The notes: a model not told the origin generated them from the letters alone. Counted from the first letter of the stretch, positions 51,618 to 61,876 are shown. The stretch: DNA of 64,000 bases from an uncultured Kordiimonas sp. (GCA_947492375.1 CANLMI010000004.1:1-64000), one strand, 5' to 3'. A program made the numbers and translations.

Positions 51618-51959
51618 TAGTTTGATTATGAAACATAGATTACTCCTTTCGAAGTTTACATCACCATAATTAGTAAATACCTAACCAGTTATTTGGGAAT
51701 CTATGGGTATCAAAGAATTCGCTGAATTTTTGGTATACAAAGGGTTTGCGGTCCACACATTCTGAATTGGCAGGACACATCTTCAAACGAACATAAGTTC
51801 TCATAATTTGTAAGCCTGACAATGCTTTACCTGCATATAGCTGTATTTGCGCGGGTTCAATTTCTCATCAGTATTTAGCCTTTTCTCAAAAGTCGTTGCC
51901 TTTGGAGTTGGGCAGAAAGACACCGGCTTTTTCGGGTCTAAACACAAGAGGAGAACACT
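51618..51959. other. Intergenic region after the peptide operon
   Basis: About 340 bases without a recognised gene, promoter-like AT-rich DNA at the left. The last 40 bases hold the ribosome site of the following small gene. No clear terminator for the peptide operon was found. Confidence 0.4.
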
Positions 51960-52070
51960 ATGAAACACGCTAATTTTCAGCTTCAGCTCAATTTAGAAGT
52001 CAATCTAGCCTTTGTAAGGCCAAGCATGTTGCGTTTGGAATTTGAAGTTTCACGATGTGAGGAACCGTAA
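51960..52070 (+). CDS. Small protein, 36 aa
   Basis: A good ribosome site (AAGAGGAG) 6 bases before ATG, a short frame MKHANFQLQLNLEVNLAF ending in TAA, and a terminator 22 bases later support a real transcript with a tiny product. Alternating polar and hydrophobic residues suggest a beta strand or amphipathic peptide. Function unknown. Confidence 0.45.
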   Translation: MKHANFQLQLNLEVNLAFVRPSMLRLEFEVSRCEEP

Positions 52071-52089
52071 GAAAATCCACGTATGAAAA

Positions 52090-52122
52090 AAGGCGGCTCG
52101 ATTGGGGGTTAAGCCGCTTTTT
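52090..52122. terminator. Bidirectional terminator
   Basis: GCGGCT (52093-52098) pairs with AGCCGC (52112-52117), with A run on the left and T run on the right, so it can stop transcription from both sides. It lies between the 36-residue gene and the convergent relaxase remnant. Confidence 0.72.
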
Positions 52123-52196
52123 AAGGTCAAGAGTTTTCATCTGACCTACTTTGAACACATAGGCATCATGGATAACTGCGTCAAGCAAGGATATTG

Positions 52197-53465
52197 CTAA
52201 CGCTTGCGCCCGTCTGTATGAGATGATCCGTCAATTGCTGGACCCGGAACCGAAGGCGGCTCAGGTGTATTTATCTCTATTGGTGTTTGCGCATTGAATT
52301 CCTCGCGAAGATCACCCGGCTCTCGTGGTGTTTGAGGTTCTGTTTCAGGTTGAACGCGTGCTTTAGTATTTAATTGATCTTTTGGTCTGTCGTTGGCTTT
52401 ATCCTTGGCTTCATTGGCGGTTTGAATGTGATTGTGACGTGTTTTGGCCTTGGTAATGTTTGCTTGTCTGCCGCTATATGGATTAAGGGTAAGCTCTGCG
52501 GATGGCATATGGTCATAGCCTCTGCGTAGGTGGCGGACTAATTCGCGCTCATTGGCAAGTTTCAAAGACTGTTGCTCTCGGGCGAAGGTTTGTTTTTGTG
52601 CCTCTTCCCGGCGATTGATTTCTATATGCTGCATTTCGCTGGTGCGCTGCTGGATAAGGCGCTCGCTTTCCTGTTTGAGCTGTAAAGCTTTCCGTTCTTG
52701 TTCCTGTAATGCGTGGCGCTTCTGGTCCTGATGGGCGTGAAGCTTGGCGCGGATGAACTCAACGCCACTCACCTTCGCCAAAAACTTTGCAAGGCCTTTC
52801 GGGTCGTTCTGAGCGCGGGCAAAGTCAATCTCAAAGTCTGCTTGCGCATGCAATTTACTCAATGCGTCTTTCCCTGCAATCAGGCGTGCATCCAGTCTTT
52901 CAGTTTCTCGTTTAATGGCTGCGCGTTTTTCACCCAGTTCACGTTCAAGCTTCTCTCGGCGTTCATTTTGATATTGCTCAAGAGCTTGCACGCGCTCTGC
53001 CAGTTGTTCCTTTTTAAGGACATGCTTTTGCTGTTCCATGAACTTCTTGGCCGCAGCTTTGGCCTCTTCAACGGTTGGCAGTTGATCGTTTGGAAACTCT
53101 TTTTCCAAAAACGCATCGACATCTTTCTTGCGAACAGCGCGGTCACTGATCAGCCGTTGTACAGTTCCAACACCGCCAAACACATCAACAAGTGCGTAAC
53201 CCCTCCGACCTTGAGCTAGTGTGTAGCCGCTTTGGTCAAGGCCAGCGACAAACGCTTTGGCGGTGTCTGAGCCGCACCAAATATTCGTGACCACCTGCAT
53301 ACGCTCTGCTTTGCTGATGCCGGTTTGGTTTTTCAATACCTGGTCATAGTGAGATAGCTCTTTGGTGGTGCGCTCATCGTTATGATAACGCTCCGCCCCT
53401 GCTGTATCATGATTTCCTACCAAAACGCTGCATGATGGCGGTACGGATGATGCGCAGTTCTTCAA
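52197..53465 (-). pseudogene. Relaxase, C-terminal part only
   Basis: The frame encodes the region following a relaxase domain: SDTAKAFVAGLDQSGYTLAQ then GRRGYALVDVFGG, the same order as SVKALKAALNEHGFMLARG and RRGYVAIDYVG in the relaxase at 59237. A long coiled coil (about residues 125-330) and a polar tail follow. The nuclease domain with its H-x-H motif is missing. The start region overlaps the end of the MobC-like gene by 59 bases, as if a deletion had joined the two. It may still be translated as a DNA-binding remnant. Confidence 0.68.
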
Positions 53466-53736
53466 AGCATTGGCTTACAAGGCCTCGCAATTCCTCATCC
53501 GGTCGCTGGTTTAAACCGCGAAGGGCTTGAGCAAGCAATCCGCATTTCGCAAGTATTTGGCCAAGGAACTTATATTCACCGGGACGGTGGCGCGTGTCGC
53601 CAAAACACGCTTCCATGACATATGCATTGCGGCTTTGAGCAGATGCTTTTTGCTTGGCATAGAATTCCCGCTCACGGCCTTTGGGGATTTTGACCGTGAA
53701 GGATTGCGGATATTCGTTTTTGCTCGCTTCACTCAT
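53407..53736 (-). CDS. MobC-like relaxosome accessory protein
   Basis: 109 residues. The N-terminal ribbon-helix-helix (SFTVKIPKGREREFYAKQKA, RNAYVMEACFG) and the C-terminal helices (GQILAKCGLLAQALRGLNQR, FEELRIIRTAIMQRFG) match MobC-type proteins that bind the transfer origin and open it for the relaxase. It lies directly upstream of a relaxase remnant, in the usual order. The transfer origin would be expected in the 170 bases before its start. Confidence 0.72.
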   Translation of the reverse strand: MSEASKNEYPQSFTVKIPKGREREFYAKQKASAQSRNAYVMEACFGDTRHRPGEYKFLGQILAKCGLLAQALRGLNQRPDEELRGLVSQCFEELRIIRTAIMQRFGRKS

Positions 53737-53910
53737 ACCTTAAAACTAAAGGCGCAGGCCGCAACTGTTCCTCGTCTGCATATGAGAATGCAGCGCGTGA
53801 ACATCGCTTGATTTGCGTCTGTTGGTTTTGCCGCCTATTTAAAAATAGCCATCTTAAAGATGGGGTTACAAGGGGAGAGCTGTTATCTCCCAATGTTCGC
53901 AGGTCTTAGG
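53737..53910. other. Candidate transfer-origin region
   Basis: The intergenic region upstream of the MobC-like gene holds two adjacent small dyads: CTATTT-AA-AAATAG (53834-53847) and CCATC-TTAAA-GATGG (53848-53862). Position and hairpins fit an origin of transfer, but no nick site can be recognised by eye. Confidence 0.4.
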
Positions 53911-54413
53911 GTTAGCGACTGAATCCACCGCAGCATGAACAGGTTGCCGTTCAAGCCTTTGAACGGGCTGCGAATGAAGCTGAACAGCGCTTGGGCTTAT
54001 CTGGTCAACCTCGGGCAATTGTCTTTCATGAGAAAGAAGGCAGAAGGCATGCCCATGTTGTCTGGTCACGGATAGACTATAAGAGCATGACTGCTATTAA
54101 CCTGCCTCATTATAAAAGAAAGCTTAATTCCCTCTCTAAGGAACTTTATCTGGAACATGGTTGGGAATTGCCAGACGGTTTGCGTGATCCCCTTCTTAAA
54201 GGCCCGCTTAACTTTACCCATGCACAGTGGCAACAGGCATTAAGGGCAAAGCGTGACCTAAGAGAAATAAAACTAGCTTTCATCCATGCTTGGCAATATT
54301 CAGACAGTGCAAAGGCACTCAATGCTGCCCTTAACGAACATGGCTTTCTCTTAGCCAGAGGCGACAGTCATTTTTTTAACCTCCACTTATTAGATATGGT
54401 CGCGTCTTTATAA
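53911..54413 (+). pseudogene. Relaxase fragment, truncated at both ends
   Basis: From about 53911 the frame reads RLNPPQHEQVAVQAFERAAN, then the metal motif in FHEKEGRRHAHVVWSRI, then AINLPHYKRKLNSLSKELYL, and ends LLARGDSHFFN where the intact copy at 59237 continues GDRRGYVAID. The first 75 residues and everything after residue about 215 of the family are missing. The right break at about 54363 marks the border to the second peptide-export remnant. Confidence 0.78.
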
Positions 54414-54459
54414 CCTTTTTTCGATAATAAACTTGCAAGCTGAGACAAATGTTCTGATG

Positions 54460-54630
54460 ACGGTCAAGCTAAAATACCTTCCGTTCGTAATTCTCTTAAT
54501 TGGTGTGCGATACTTAACTTACTTAATAAGCATTGACGATGTTGAACTGAGCTTTAAAGTACAACCTATGGAAATTAGCAATACATTATTGGGCATTACT
54601 ATGCCATTCGGATTCACCAAAAAACCGTAA
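54460..54630 (+). CDS. Possible small membrane protein, 56 aa
   Basis: MTVKLKYLPFVILLIGVRYL followed by a polar tail. One hydrophobic helix. The ribosome site is poor. It precedes the truncated adaptor gene of the second peptide-export copy and could be an immunity-type protein, or a chance frame. Confidence 0.25.
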   Translation, partial: TVKLKYLPFVILLIGVRYLTYLISIDDVELSFKVQPMEISNTLLGITMPFGFTKKP

Positions 54631-54725
54631 AATAAACAATATTTAGGTGAGTATGTATTCGCGTGATTTATTAAGTCTAAATATATAAGGGCTCGGTTAA
54701 GTTTAGTAATTCGATTGGGGAATTT

Positions 54726-55097
54726 GTGGTGCAATTATTTCGCCAGGAAGTGATAGAAGCAAAAAAACAAAAACTTCACGGTGAAGTATTTCTAACGAGT
54801 CCCGTTTCATTCCTTCTAATTACCTTGTCTTTGATTTTATTTGTGTCTGTTATCAGTTTCCTGGTCGCTAGAGGTTCATATGCAAGAACAGAATTTGTGC
54901 CTGGGTATCTAGTGCCATCAAACGGTATCGTAAATATTCAGGCAGGTCGTTTTAGAACACTAACGCAGTTGAATGTAAGGGAGGGCCAATACGTTAGTGA
55001 AGGTGATCCGATTGTTTCTATTGATGCCGCTGAGATCACAACGTCTGGGGCTTCGGTTGCGGCGAGATCTATCAATTCCATGTCAGTATGCTCCTGA
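54726..55097 (+). pseudogene. Truncated HlyD-family adaptor (second peptide-export copy)
   Basis: Paralogue of the gene at 42837: MVQLFRQEVIEAKKQKLHGE, one membrane helix near 30-48, YARTEFVPGYLVPSNGIVNI, then LNVREGQYVSEGDPIVSI. After IDAAEI the match stops and the frame ends within 22 codons, so about 70 percent of the protein is gone. The transporter, precursor and ligase expected behind it are absent. Confidence 0.78.
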
Positions 55098-55417
55098 TCG
55101 TGAGCTCTACTCGTTTAGATTGATAATTTGAGTAATGAACCGATAACACCCAATCGCCTTTGATTTAAATGGTTGTCAAAATTATTGTCAACTCAATAAG
55201 TTATTTTTATGACCCAATAGTGGTGTTATTTTGATTTTACTCTCTTTTAGTTGGTATAAGTTGTTGCAAGTACACTGTATAAGAATGCTCAACCGCTCCT
55301 AGACAAAAATGATCACAGCGAGTTAAGTGGGGACTAAAAATGCCGTAATTGGTCTTTAAATTTCGAATCTTATTGTGTAGCGTCAACGCTAAATCGTTAG
55401 TTTATATATGGAATTTT
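55098..55417. other. Deletion scar between adaptor and permease remnants
   Basis: About 320 AT-rich bases where transporter, precursor and ligase genes would be expected by comparison with the complete cluster. I looked for a double-glycine precursor here and found none. Confidence 0.4.
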
Positions 55418-57886
55418 ATGTCAGCATTGTATAGCTTCGGCAAAGTAACAATTCGCTTGTGGCGAAAGCGATGGGCGGGAATATCGATAGCAGTCATTGG
55501 TCTAGCAATCGCCTTAGCCGTGTCTTTTTTGTCGGCTCTATATGTACATGATGGCATTCGCTCTGATAATTGGCTCCCTGAAGCAGATAAACTTTATCGA
55601 GCAGCAACGAAATCACAAAATACTAGTGATACTCGAACCAGTGTACTTGCTTCTTATAAGCTACGACCTAAGCTAGATGATAAATTTAGCGAGTTGGAAG
55701 CTAGCGTTAGATTGTATCCTAGAGATATTGAGGCCAGTGTTAACAATCAGAGTGATAGTCAGCGATGGGTCTTTGTAGATCCTAGTTTTCCAGATATTTT
55801 CGAGTTGCCAATGCTTGCTGGTTCTATATCTGAGACCTTTACCGCACCGAATAAGGTGCTTCTCTCGGAGAAGGTTGCGTCCTGAATTGGTGGCATATCG
55901 GCAGTGGGGCAGACGATATCGGTAATACGGAACAGAAAAACAGAAAGTTACCAAGTTAGTGGTATTTTCCATGACCTACCAAATAATACCCATCTCAGTT
56001 TCGATGCGATAACATTGGTAAGAGATGAAATATGGCCTACTAGGCGTTTTCAGCAGTCACAGCCGAATGCATATACGTATGTGAAAGTTCGCGAAGGAAT
56101 CAACATACCTTTATTTCTAGAGGAGTTTGACGCTTTTTCTCGAACAGCTATACCACCGTTCAGGGCAGGTCGCGAAACATACAACATTCTTCAGCCCATG
56201 GTAGGTTTACAATATCGTTCTGATCCAAGTTTTAATCAAATGCGGCAACCTATAGATCGACAATATGTTGTAGGGCTAACTGTCATCTCAATAGCGCTTT
56301 TGTTCTCAGCAGGGTACAACTTTGTAATACTTTTCTCCGCGCTGAACAGTATGAGAGCTAGAGAGTTAGCGATGCGCCGTGTTCACGGAGTCGGACCCAA
56401 AGCCTTGGCAAAAGTAGCCTTGATAGAAGGCATTTTGGTCGGTTCTACAGCATGCCTGCTTTCAGTGGAGATCGCGAACACAATCTCACCGATCATTATG
56501 GACTTTACTAAGATAGAAATACCGCTCTCTGGTCCTGGTAGAGTTCCATTACAGATTGGGTACGTTATTTTGGCCGTGTTGTTAGGTGTTTTTAGCAACC
56601 TTCTCTCATTGACAAATTTTTTGCGCAAACCACTGATTAGTAATTTACGCGACAATCAGGCTGGCTCGGTTGGAAATAAGGGCAGGACACATCAAATGCT
56701 TGTTGGTGCGCAGGCCTTTGTATTTGTGGCGGTTATATTTTCCGCTTGCCAAATCGCTTATCAAATATACCACTTACGAACTTTCGATAGGGGTTTTGAA
56801 TTTGACGGCCTTGCTTTTATTGAAGCCCCGCTACAAGTAAGAGTGGTTAGCGCTCAAACCAAGGAGGGTGACGATCCTCAAAATAATCCAGTTTGGGGTT
56901 TCTTTAAAAATAATTTTAGGTTGAAAGCTCTTGATGTTCCTGGTGTGGAACAGGCTGCATTGACGGGTCTTAGGCCGTTTAATCCACTGAGACTAGGCGC
57001 TCGTTTTCAGATGCCACGTGGTGGGAATGAGCCAACTACTATCTTGCTTGCTGGTCCTGATTATATCGACCTTGTCAAAATAGACGTGCTCGCGGCTATT
57101 GATGGGGATTGGCAGGCGTTTCAAAGACCTGTTGCGATAGAAGAAGAATATCTCTCGGTTTTTGGCTTGATGGGGAGAAAAACATCCTCTGAAATAACGG
57201 ATTATTCTGAGATTCTTGGTTATAAACTGATTGGGGCTACAGGTGATGATACGGAAGAATATACAGTAGTTGCAGTAATACCGAGCCAAAAGGATGGTGT
57301 CCCAACTGACCGACTACACTTGTATGACGTTAGTGAAGTAGCTTTTAGCGCTTTACCAATAGCGATCAAGTTTGATGCAGAAAAACGTGTTCAGGTAGAG
57401 GCTGCACTAGAGACAGCATTCTTAGAGTTGTTCCCAGACGCTAGCTTTCAAATTAGTTATTCAAAAGACACGTTTGAAGAGACGTTGAAGGTTGAAAAAG
57501 ATAGTTCGCTTGCTGTGTTAGTACTTAGTCTGATCATAGCAGTTCTAGGATCTGCTGGATTATATGGAATGGCGTCAAATTGGCTTGCAGCGCGGGCTCG
57601 CGAGTTAGCAATAAGACGAGTGTTTGGAGCTTCAAATGCAATCGTAATTAAATTTGCCCTCAGAAAAATGTTGTTGCCCGTGTTTGCTGGCGGGACAATT
57701 GGATTCATCCCGGCATGGTATATAATGCGAAACTGGTTAAGCCAGTTTACCGAACAAGCAGCTCTGCCTATATATGCATTTCCTTCATTGCTTTTGAGCG
57801 CTTTGTTGTTGGCTAGCATGGTGTTAGTGTTTCATACGATTTTGGCTTTAAAAAAGAGACCCGTGTCTATCTTATATTACGAGTAA
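55418..57886 (+). pseudogene. FtsX/MacB-type permease with an in-frame stop
   Basis: Paralogue of the permease at 47693. The N-terminal helix (GISIAVIGLAIALAVSFL) and periplasmic domain run to LLSEKVAS, where TGA at 55883-55885 interrupts. The same frame continues IGGISAVGQTISVIRN and runs to 57886 with both FtsX blocks (RARELAMRRVHGVGPKALA and RARELAIRRVFGASNAIV). Apart from this codon the gene looks intact at 822 codons, so the stop is recent or is read through. It is the only large gene left of the second peptide-export copy. Confidence 0.8.
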
Positions 57887-58075
57887 GTTTTAGTTCTTGT
57901 ATTGTTTAGAGGTTTGATTGGGCTCTGCCCCGTTCGCTGATCAAAAAATAGCCGGTCTCCCGAGGCTCCAAGCGTTGCTTGTGCGCCCGCCGTCGATTTT
58001 TCGGACCGCTCTCACCCCGTTTTTCTCTCTGTCTTCAAGGGTTGCATGTGCAACCCCTATTCAAAGGTGATAGAT

Positions 58076-58495
58076 ATGAAACTGAATGAAGTAAACTGCG
58101 GTGACTCAAAAACCGTTTTGAAAACATATGAGAGCGAATGCGTTGACCTTGTTGTAACGGACCCACCTTATTTGGTGAACTACCGGGACCGTGCTGGACG
58201 TACGCTCAAGAGTGATGATAACGCGGACGGCGTTTTGCCTGTTTTTAATGAAATAGCGCGTGTCATGAAACAGGATAGTCTTTGCATTAGTTTCTATGGT
58301 TGGAACGCTATCAGCGAATTTTCGAATAAGTGGCGCGAGGTTCGATTAAAACCCGTAGGTCATATTGTTTGGCAAAAGCCCTATGTCAGTAACAAGCGTT
58401 ACGTAAGTTATGCCCACGAAAGTGCTTATATTCTTGCGAAAGGTAATCTACTGCAACGAACCCGCGTCTATTGCCTCGGGCGAGGAATAAGCTAG
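58076..58495 (+). pseudogene. DNA N6/N4 methyltransferase, truncated
   Basis: The start at 58076 (MKLNEVNCGDSKTVLK) follows AAAGGTGA. Motif IV VDLVVTDPPYLVNY and the region YGWNAISEFSNKW to HESAYILAKG fit a plasmid- or phage-type adenine/cytosine-N4 methyltransferase. After about 58440 the sequence belongs to a relaxase on the other strand, so the S-adenosylmethionine-binding C-terminal half is lost. The junction is within a few bases of the relaxase break. Confidence 0.75.
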
Positions 58496-59105
58496 AGCGC
58501 TCCAGTGCTGCCTCAAACGATTGTTTGTTATCTGATCCGGTCCAAGCGGTTTTAATCTGATGTTTGATAATCTGAGTTTGGTTTTTACCGCGTTTTGCTT
58601 CCAGATATTCTTGATAAGTGTAGTTTATAGGGTTTGCCTCCTGACCAGGTAAGAAACCATTCGGTATCTCCCAGCTATGCTTGATGAAGGGTTCTAGTGA
58701 TAGAGCTTTGAGTTTGCGCTTGGGGTAAGTGAGTTTGATGGCTTTTAGTGATGCAATATCAACCCGTGACCAAACGGCATGACGGTGTGTGCGTCCCTCT
58801 TTGGTATGGAACACCACGCTTCGCGGTTGACCCATCAAGCCTAGTGTTTCCTCAATGCTATTTATCGCGTCCAAGAAATCGCTTTTTGAAACACTTTCTC
58901 CCACGGGTGGATTTAAGCTCAGTGAATAAAGATACTTTTGACATCTGGTCGACCGGCTGATTGCCTGTATTTCCTGAAATGCATCCATCAGATTGTCACT
59001 GATGAAGCCGCGCATACCAGCGACCTCGATATGCTCGTTTTCATCTTTCATCAGATGTAGAGCTAGCTCAGCGCCATGTCCTCGCTGGTTGCCTTTGAGG
59101 ATCAT
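58386..59105 (-). pseudogene. Relaxase, N-terminal part only
   Basis: Starts MILKGNQRGHGAELALHLMK after GAGGAA, and contains KYLYSLSLNPPVGESV, the metal motif FHTKEGRTHRHAVWSR, and LTYPKRKLKALSLEPF. It ends ARGNRRGFVAVDYL at about 58448, then continues into foreign sequence. It is a different relaxase lineage from the copy at 59237 (the pair share about half of their residues). Divergent orientation to that copy and back-to-back truncation with the methyltransferase suggest a rearrangement. Confidence 0.75.
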
Positions 59106-59236
59106 GTGTTTTTCCTCAGGCCAAGAGCCTTGATAAGCATCATGCGTACCCGATGATGTCGCTCGCGAGTTGGAAACCGCCTGTGCATCGATCATCGCCA
59201 TGCGTTTCATGCTGATGCAAGCTTTAGGGGTTCGCT

Positions 59237-60532
59237 ATGATCCTGAAGGGTAACCAGCGATCCGGGGCACGTGATCTGGCACTTCATCTTATGAAAGATG
59301 AGAATGAGCATATAGAGATACATGAGATAAGAGGCTTTATCTCTAATGATCTCTATGGTGCCTTTATGGAAGCGCATGCTATTACCAAAGGCACTAAATG
59401 CAAACAGTTCTTGTTTTCCCTATCACTCAACCCACCTCAATATGAGCAAGTCGGCGTCGAAGCCTTTGAACGTGTGGCAGATGCGGCTGAGAAGCGCTTA
59501 GGGCTTACAGGCCAACCCCGCGCCATCGTCTTTCATGAAAAGGAAGGCAGAAGACATGCTCACGTTGTCTGGTCGCGCATCAATGCCCAGACCATGACCG
59601 CAATCAATCTGCCACACTACAAAAGAAAGCTGACAGCTTTATCGAAAGAACTCTATCTGGAGCACGGCTGGGAACTACCAAAGGGCTTACGTGACCCACT
59701 TCTCAGAAACCCGAGAGAAATAAAACAAGCCTTCCGTGATGCCTGGCATAATTCTGATAGTGTGAAGGCACTCAAGGCAGCGCTCAACGAGCATGGCTTT
59801 ATGTTAGCGCGTGGTGACCGGCGCGGATACGTCGCAATTGATTATGTTGGTGAGGTTTATTCTCTTCCTCGTTGGGCAGGTATTAAAACCAAAGAAGCGA
59901 AGGAACGTCTTGGAGACCCCAAGTATCTACCAAGCGTGGATGAAGCTAAACAGATATTCCGCGATAAGATCAAACCACAGTTTGATGACTTGAAAACCAA
60001 CATGGAGCGGGAGCATAAGGCCAGACTCAAACCGCTGTTCAAACAAAAGAGACAACTTGCAAGAGATCATGCGATAGAGCGCGATAACCTGAGAGAGCGA
60101 CAAGCGCACCGTTGGATATATGAAACCGGACAACGGCAATCACACCTAAGAAAAGGCATTAAAGGAATGTGGGATTGGCTATCAGGCAAAGCAGAGAAGA
60201 TCAAACGCCAGAACCAATATGAAGCTTGGGATGCTCAGAAACGAGACAGGTATCAAATGATGTGGCTTACATATAGCCAAATCAAAGAACGGCAGCGACT
60301 ACAGCAAGATATTGTGGAGACTCGGGATAGGTACAAGCAGGAAAGTATGGTGTTTAGTCAAGTTACAAGTGAAGGCCTCAGAGTTGAAGGGCGGAAAATG
60401 CTACAGCTAAATCGAGTACGAATAAAGTCGCATAGAAAGCAAAGAAATACGAGGCAAAGATATTGTTCTGGCCGATACATCGGCGAGCCATTTCCTCTAC
60501 AGAGCAATCCGTGTTCTTATACTGCACAATAA
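59237..60532 (+). CDS. Relaxase/mobilization nuclease, probably with altered C-terminus
   Basis: 431 residues, starting MILKGNQRSGARDLALHLMK with AGGGG upstream. The relaxase core includes CKQFLFSLSLNPPQYEQVGV and the H-x-H metal site in FHEKEGRRHAHVVWSRI (Pfam Relaxase type). It is followed by LNEHGFMLARGDRRGYVAID and a coiled coil from about 235 on. It nicks plasmid DNA at the transfer origin and leads the strand through the coupling protein. The last 50 residues are atypical, and the DNA there also encodes a different remnant on the minus strand, so the 3' end has probably been replaced. Confidence 0.8.
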   Translation: MILKGNQRSGARDLALHLMKDENEHIEIHEIRGFISNDLYGAFMEAHAITKGTKCKQFLFSLSLNPPQYEQVGVEAFERVADAAEKRLGLTGQPRAIVFHEKEGRRHAHVVWSRINAQTMTAINLPHYKRKLTALSKELYLEHGWELPKGLRDPLLRNPREIKQAFRDAWHNSDSVKALKAALNEHGFMLARGDRRGYVAIDYVGEVYSLPRWAGIKTKEAKERLGDPKYLPSVDEAKQIFRDKIKPQFDDLKTNMEREHKARLKPLFKQKRQLARDHAIERDNLRERQAHRWIYETGQRQSHLRKGIKGMWDWLSGKAEKIKRQNQYEAWDAQKRDRYQMMWLTYSQIKERQRLQQDIVETRDRYKQESMVFSQVTSEGLRVEGRKMLQLNRVRIKSHRKQRNTRQRYCSGRYIGEPFPLQSNPCSYTAQ

Positions 60533-60758
60533 AATCGACAATCTTTGTAGGGCCTAATCCGTAATTGTTTACGGCAAACGTATGGGTGGCAACATCACCT
60601 TCCCCGATGGTTCTGTCGAATGAAAATTGTCATTCAGGTGTATTCATCACTCTGTCGTGCCTTATTTTTTGCCGTGTCTGATATGCGGTAAAAAACAAGG
60701 CACAAAGAGCAATTATTACACCTGACCAACTTGCAATTAGGCTTAACAATTCACTCAA
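60378..60758 (-). pseudogene. Small membrane-anchored protein remnant with in-frame TGA
   Basis: From TTG at 60758: LSELLSLIASWSGVIIALCA forms one helix, then RQKIRHDRVMNTPE, TGA, and in the same frame QFSFDRTIGEGDVATHTFAV, NNYGLGPTKIVDFIVQY. The pattern (one helix, then a beta domain with N-x-GLGP) is common in small bacterial membrane proteins. The 3' part overlaps the relaxase tail on the other strand and is probably truncated near 60450. Confidence 0.38.
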
Positions 60759-60773
60759 GGTACTATACTCCAA

Positions 60774-61547
60774 TTATTTGATATCCGGCTCGTTAGATTT
60801 CTTCATGTTCAGATATGTTTCGACGATAAATAGTGCCATTGTTCCGGCTAGATTGACAGCTAACTCAGCATGTCGCGCTGCTGGTCGGACAGGTTTACTA
60901 CCTTGGCCATGTGCGTCGCCCAATCTATTTCTAAGGACACCGAGTCCATTTACTATGCTGGAACAACCGCCAAGGATTTGTTTAAACACCTCCTCTGTGT
61001 GCTGAGAAGGTGATAGGTTTAGCTCAGTTGCTACTTTCTTATAGAGTTGTGGTAATTCTATTTTCTTCGGATCATATGAAACTTGAAGGTCATCGAGAAT
61101 GTGCTTGCAGACGCTTTCCAGGATAGTTCTGGCGATAGTAATAGCACCTTCCGGGTCATTTGTTTTGCGCTGCAGGGAAATTTGCCATGCCGCATTTACG
61201 CCAGTTTCGTCAAATTTTTTTAGTATATGACTAACGTTTTGTTCAGCGGGAAACGTCTCGTTACTTTCGCAATGTTCTACCAGTGAATTTAACTCAGACC
61301 AAACAAACTGCCGACGTTCAGCATAAGTAGCGAATTTTGGCTGCATAAATTGCCAAATTTGATTGGCGTTTCGGTTAACACGGACCCAATTGGGAATAAG
61401 TGGTTTGGTTACAGGGTTGTCGAGAAAATATCTCCTCAGGCTTGCGTAATCTTGATCTGTTCCGCCATCCTCATCTTTTGTGACAAAGCCGATAATAGCT
61501 TTTTGTAGGAGATCAGCTTTCTCATAGTCGGTTTGTAATTCACTCAT
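60774..61547 (-). CDS. Abortive-infection (Abi-C type) protein
   Basis: 257 residues from MSELQTDYEK. The C-terminal half is the Abi-C domain: DPEGAITIARTILESVCKHI, LPQLYKKVATELNLSPSQ, and GGCSSIVNGLGVLRNRLGDA followed by HGQG. The RN(x)3DAHG stretch resembles HEPN-type RNase active sites. The N-terminal half is unassigned. Such proteins are thought to stop growth on phage infection. Start ATG shares one base with the stop of the DUF3800 remnant upstream, the ordinary pairing for this type of defence gene. Confidence 0.75.
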   Translation of the reverse strand: MSELQTDYEKADLLQKAIIGFVTKDEDGGTDQDYASLRRYFLDNPVTKPLIPNWVRVNRNANQIWQFMQPKFATYAERRQFVWSELNSLVEHCESNETFPAEQNVSHILKKFDETGVNAAWQISLQRKTNDPEGAITIARTILESVCKHILDDLQVSYDPKKIELPQLYKKVATELNLSPSQHTEEVFKQILGGCSSIVNGLGVLRNRLGDAHGQGSKPVRPAARHAELAVNLAGTMALFIVETYLNMKKSNEPDIK

Positions 61548-61876
61548 TATTTTGGCCAAGCTTTATACTTTTTTGGGAATAAGTCTATTTCATCAGACCT
61601 AAGAATATCCAGAAGGCCTTGGTGTTTCTTGTCACTCGATTTTGCATTACGATGTCTGAATTGCTTCACCCAAGTATAGACATCAACTAACTGCAGAAAC
61701 CGACTAAGATGTGAGTGTGTAAAATGCACAGAGTCGACTAGATGTTCAATGTCAGTGCCAAAAGCAAAGTCAGTACCACTTGCTTTGTACCCAGACAGAG
61801 ATACAGCAAATTTTTCTGAAACAATATCATTCTCTCTGTCCCCAATAAGTATGCCCGATGATTTAGTTCGCTTTAT
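61547..61876 (-). pseudogene. DUF3800 protein, N-terminally truncated
   Basis: An open frame without start codon encodes the end of a DUF3800-type protein: SGILIGDRENDIVSEKFA, then VHFTHSHLSRFLQLVDVY. The conserved SRFLQLVDV is the DUF3800 C-terminal Asp motif (RNase-H-like fold). The first part, with the other acidic residues, is missing beyond a TAA at 61877-61879. It is directly coupled to the Abi-C gene, so the original system was a two-gene defence operon. Confidence 0.6.
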
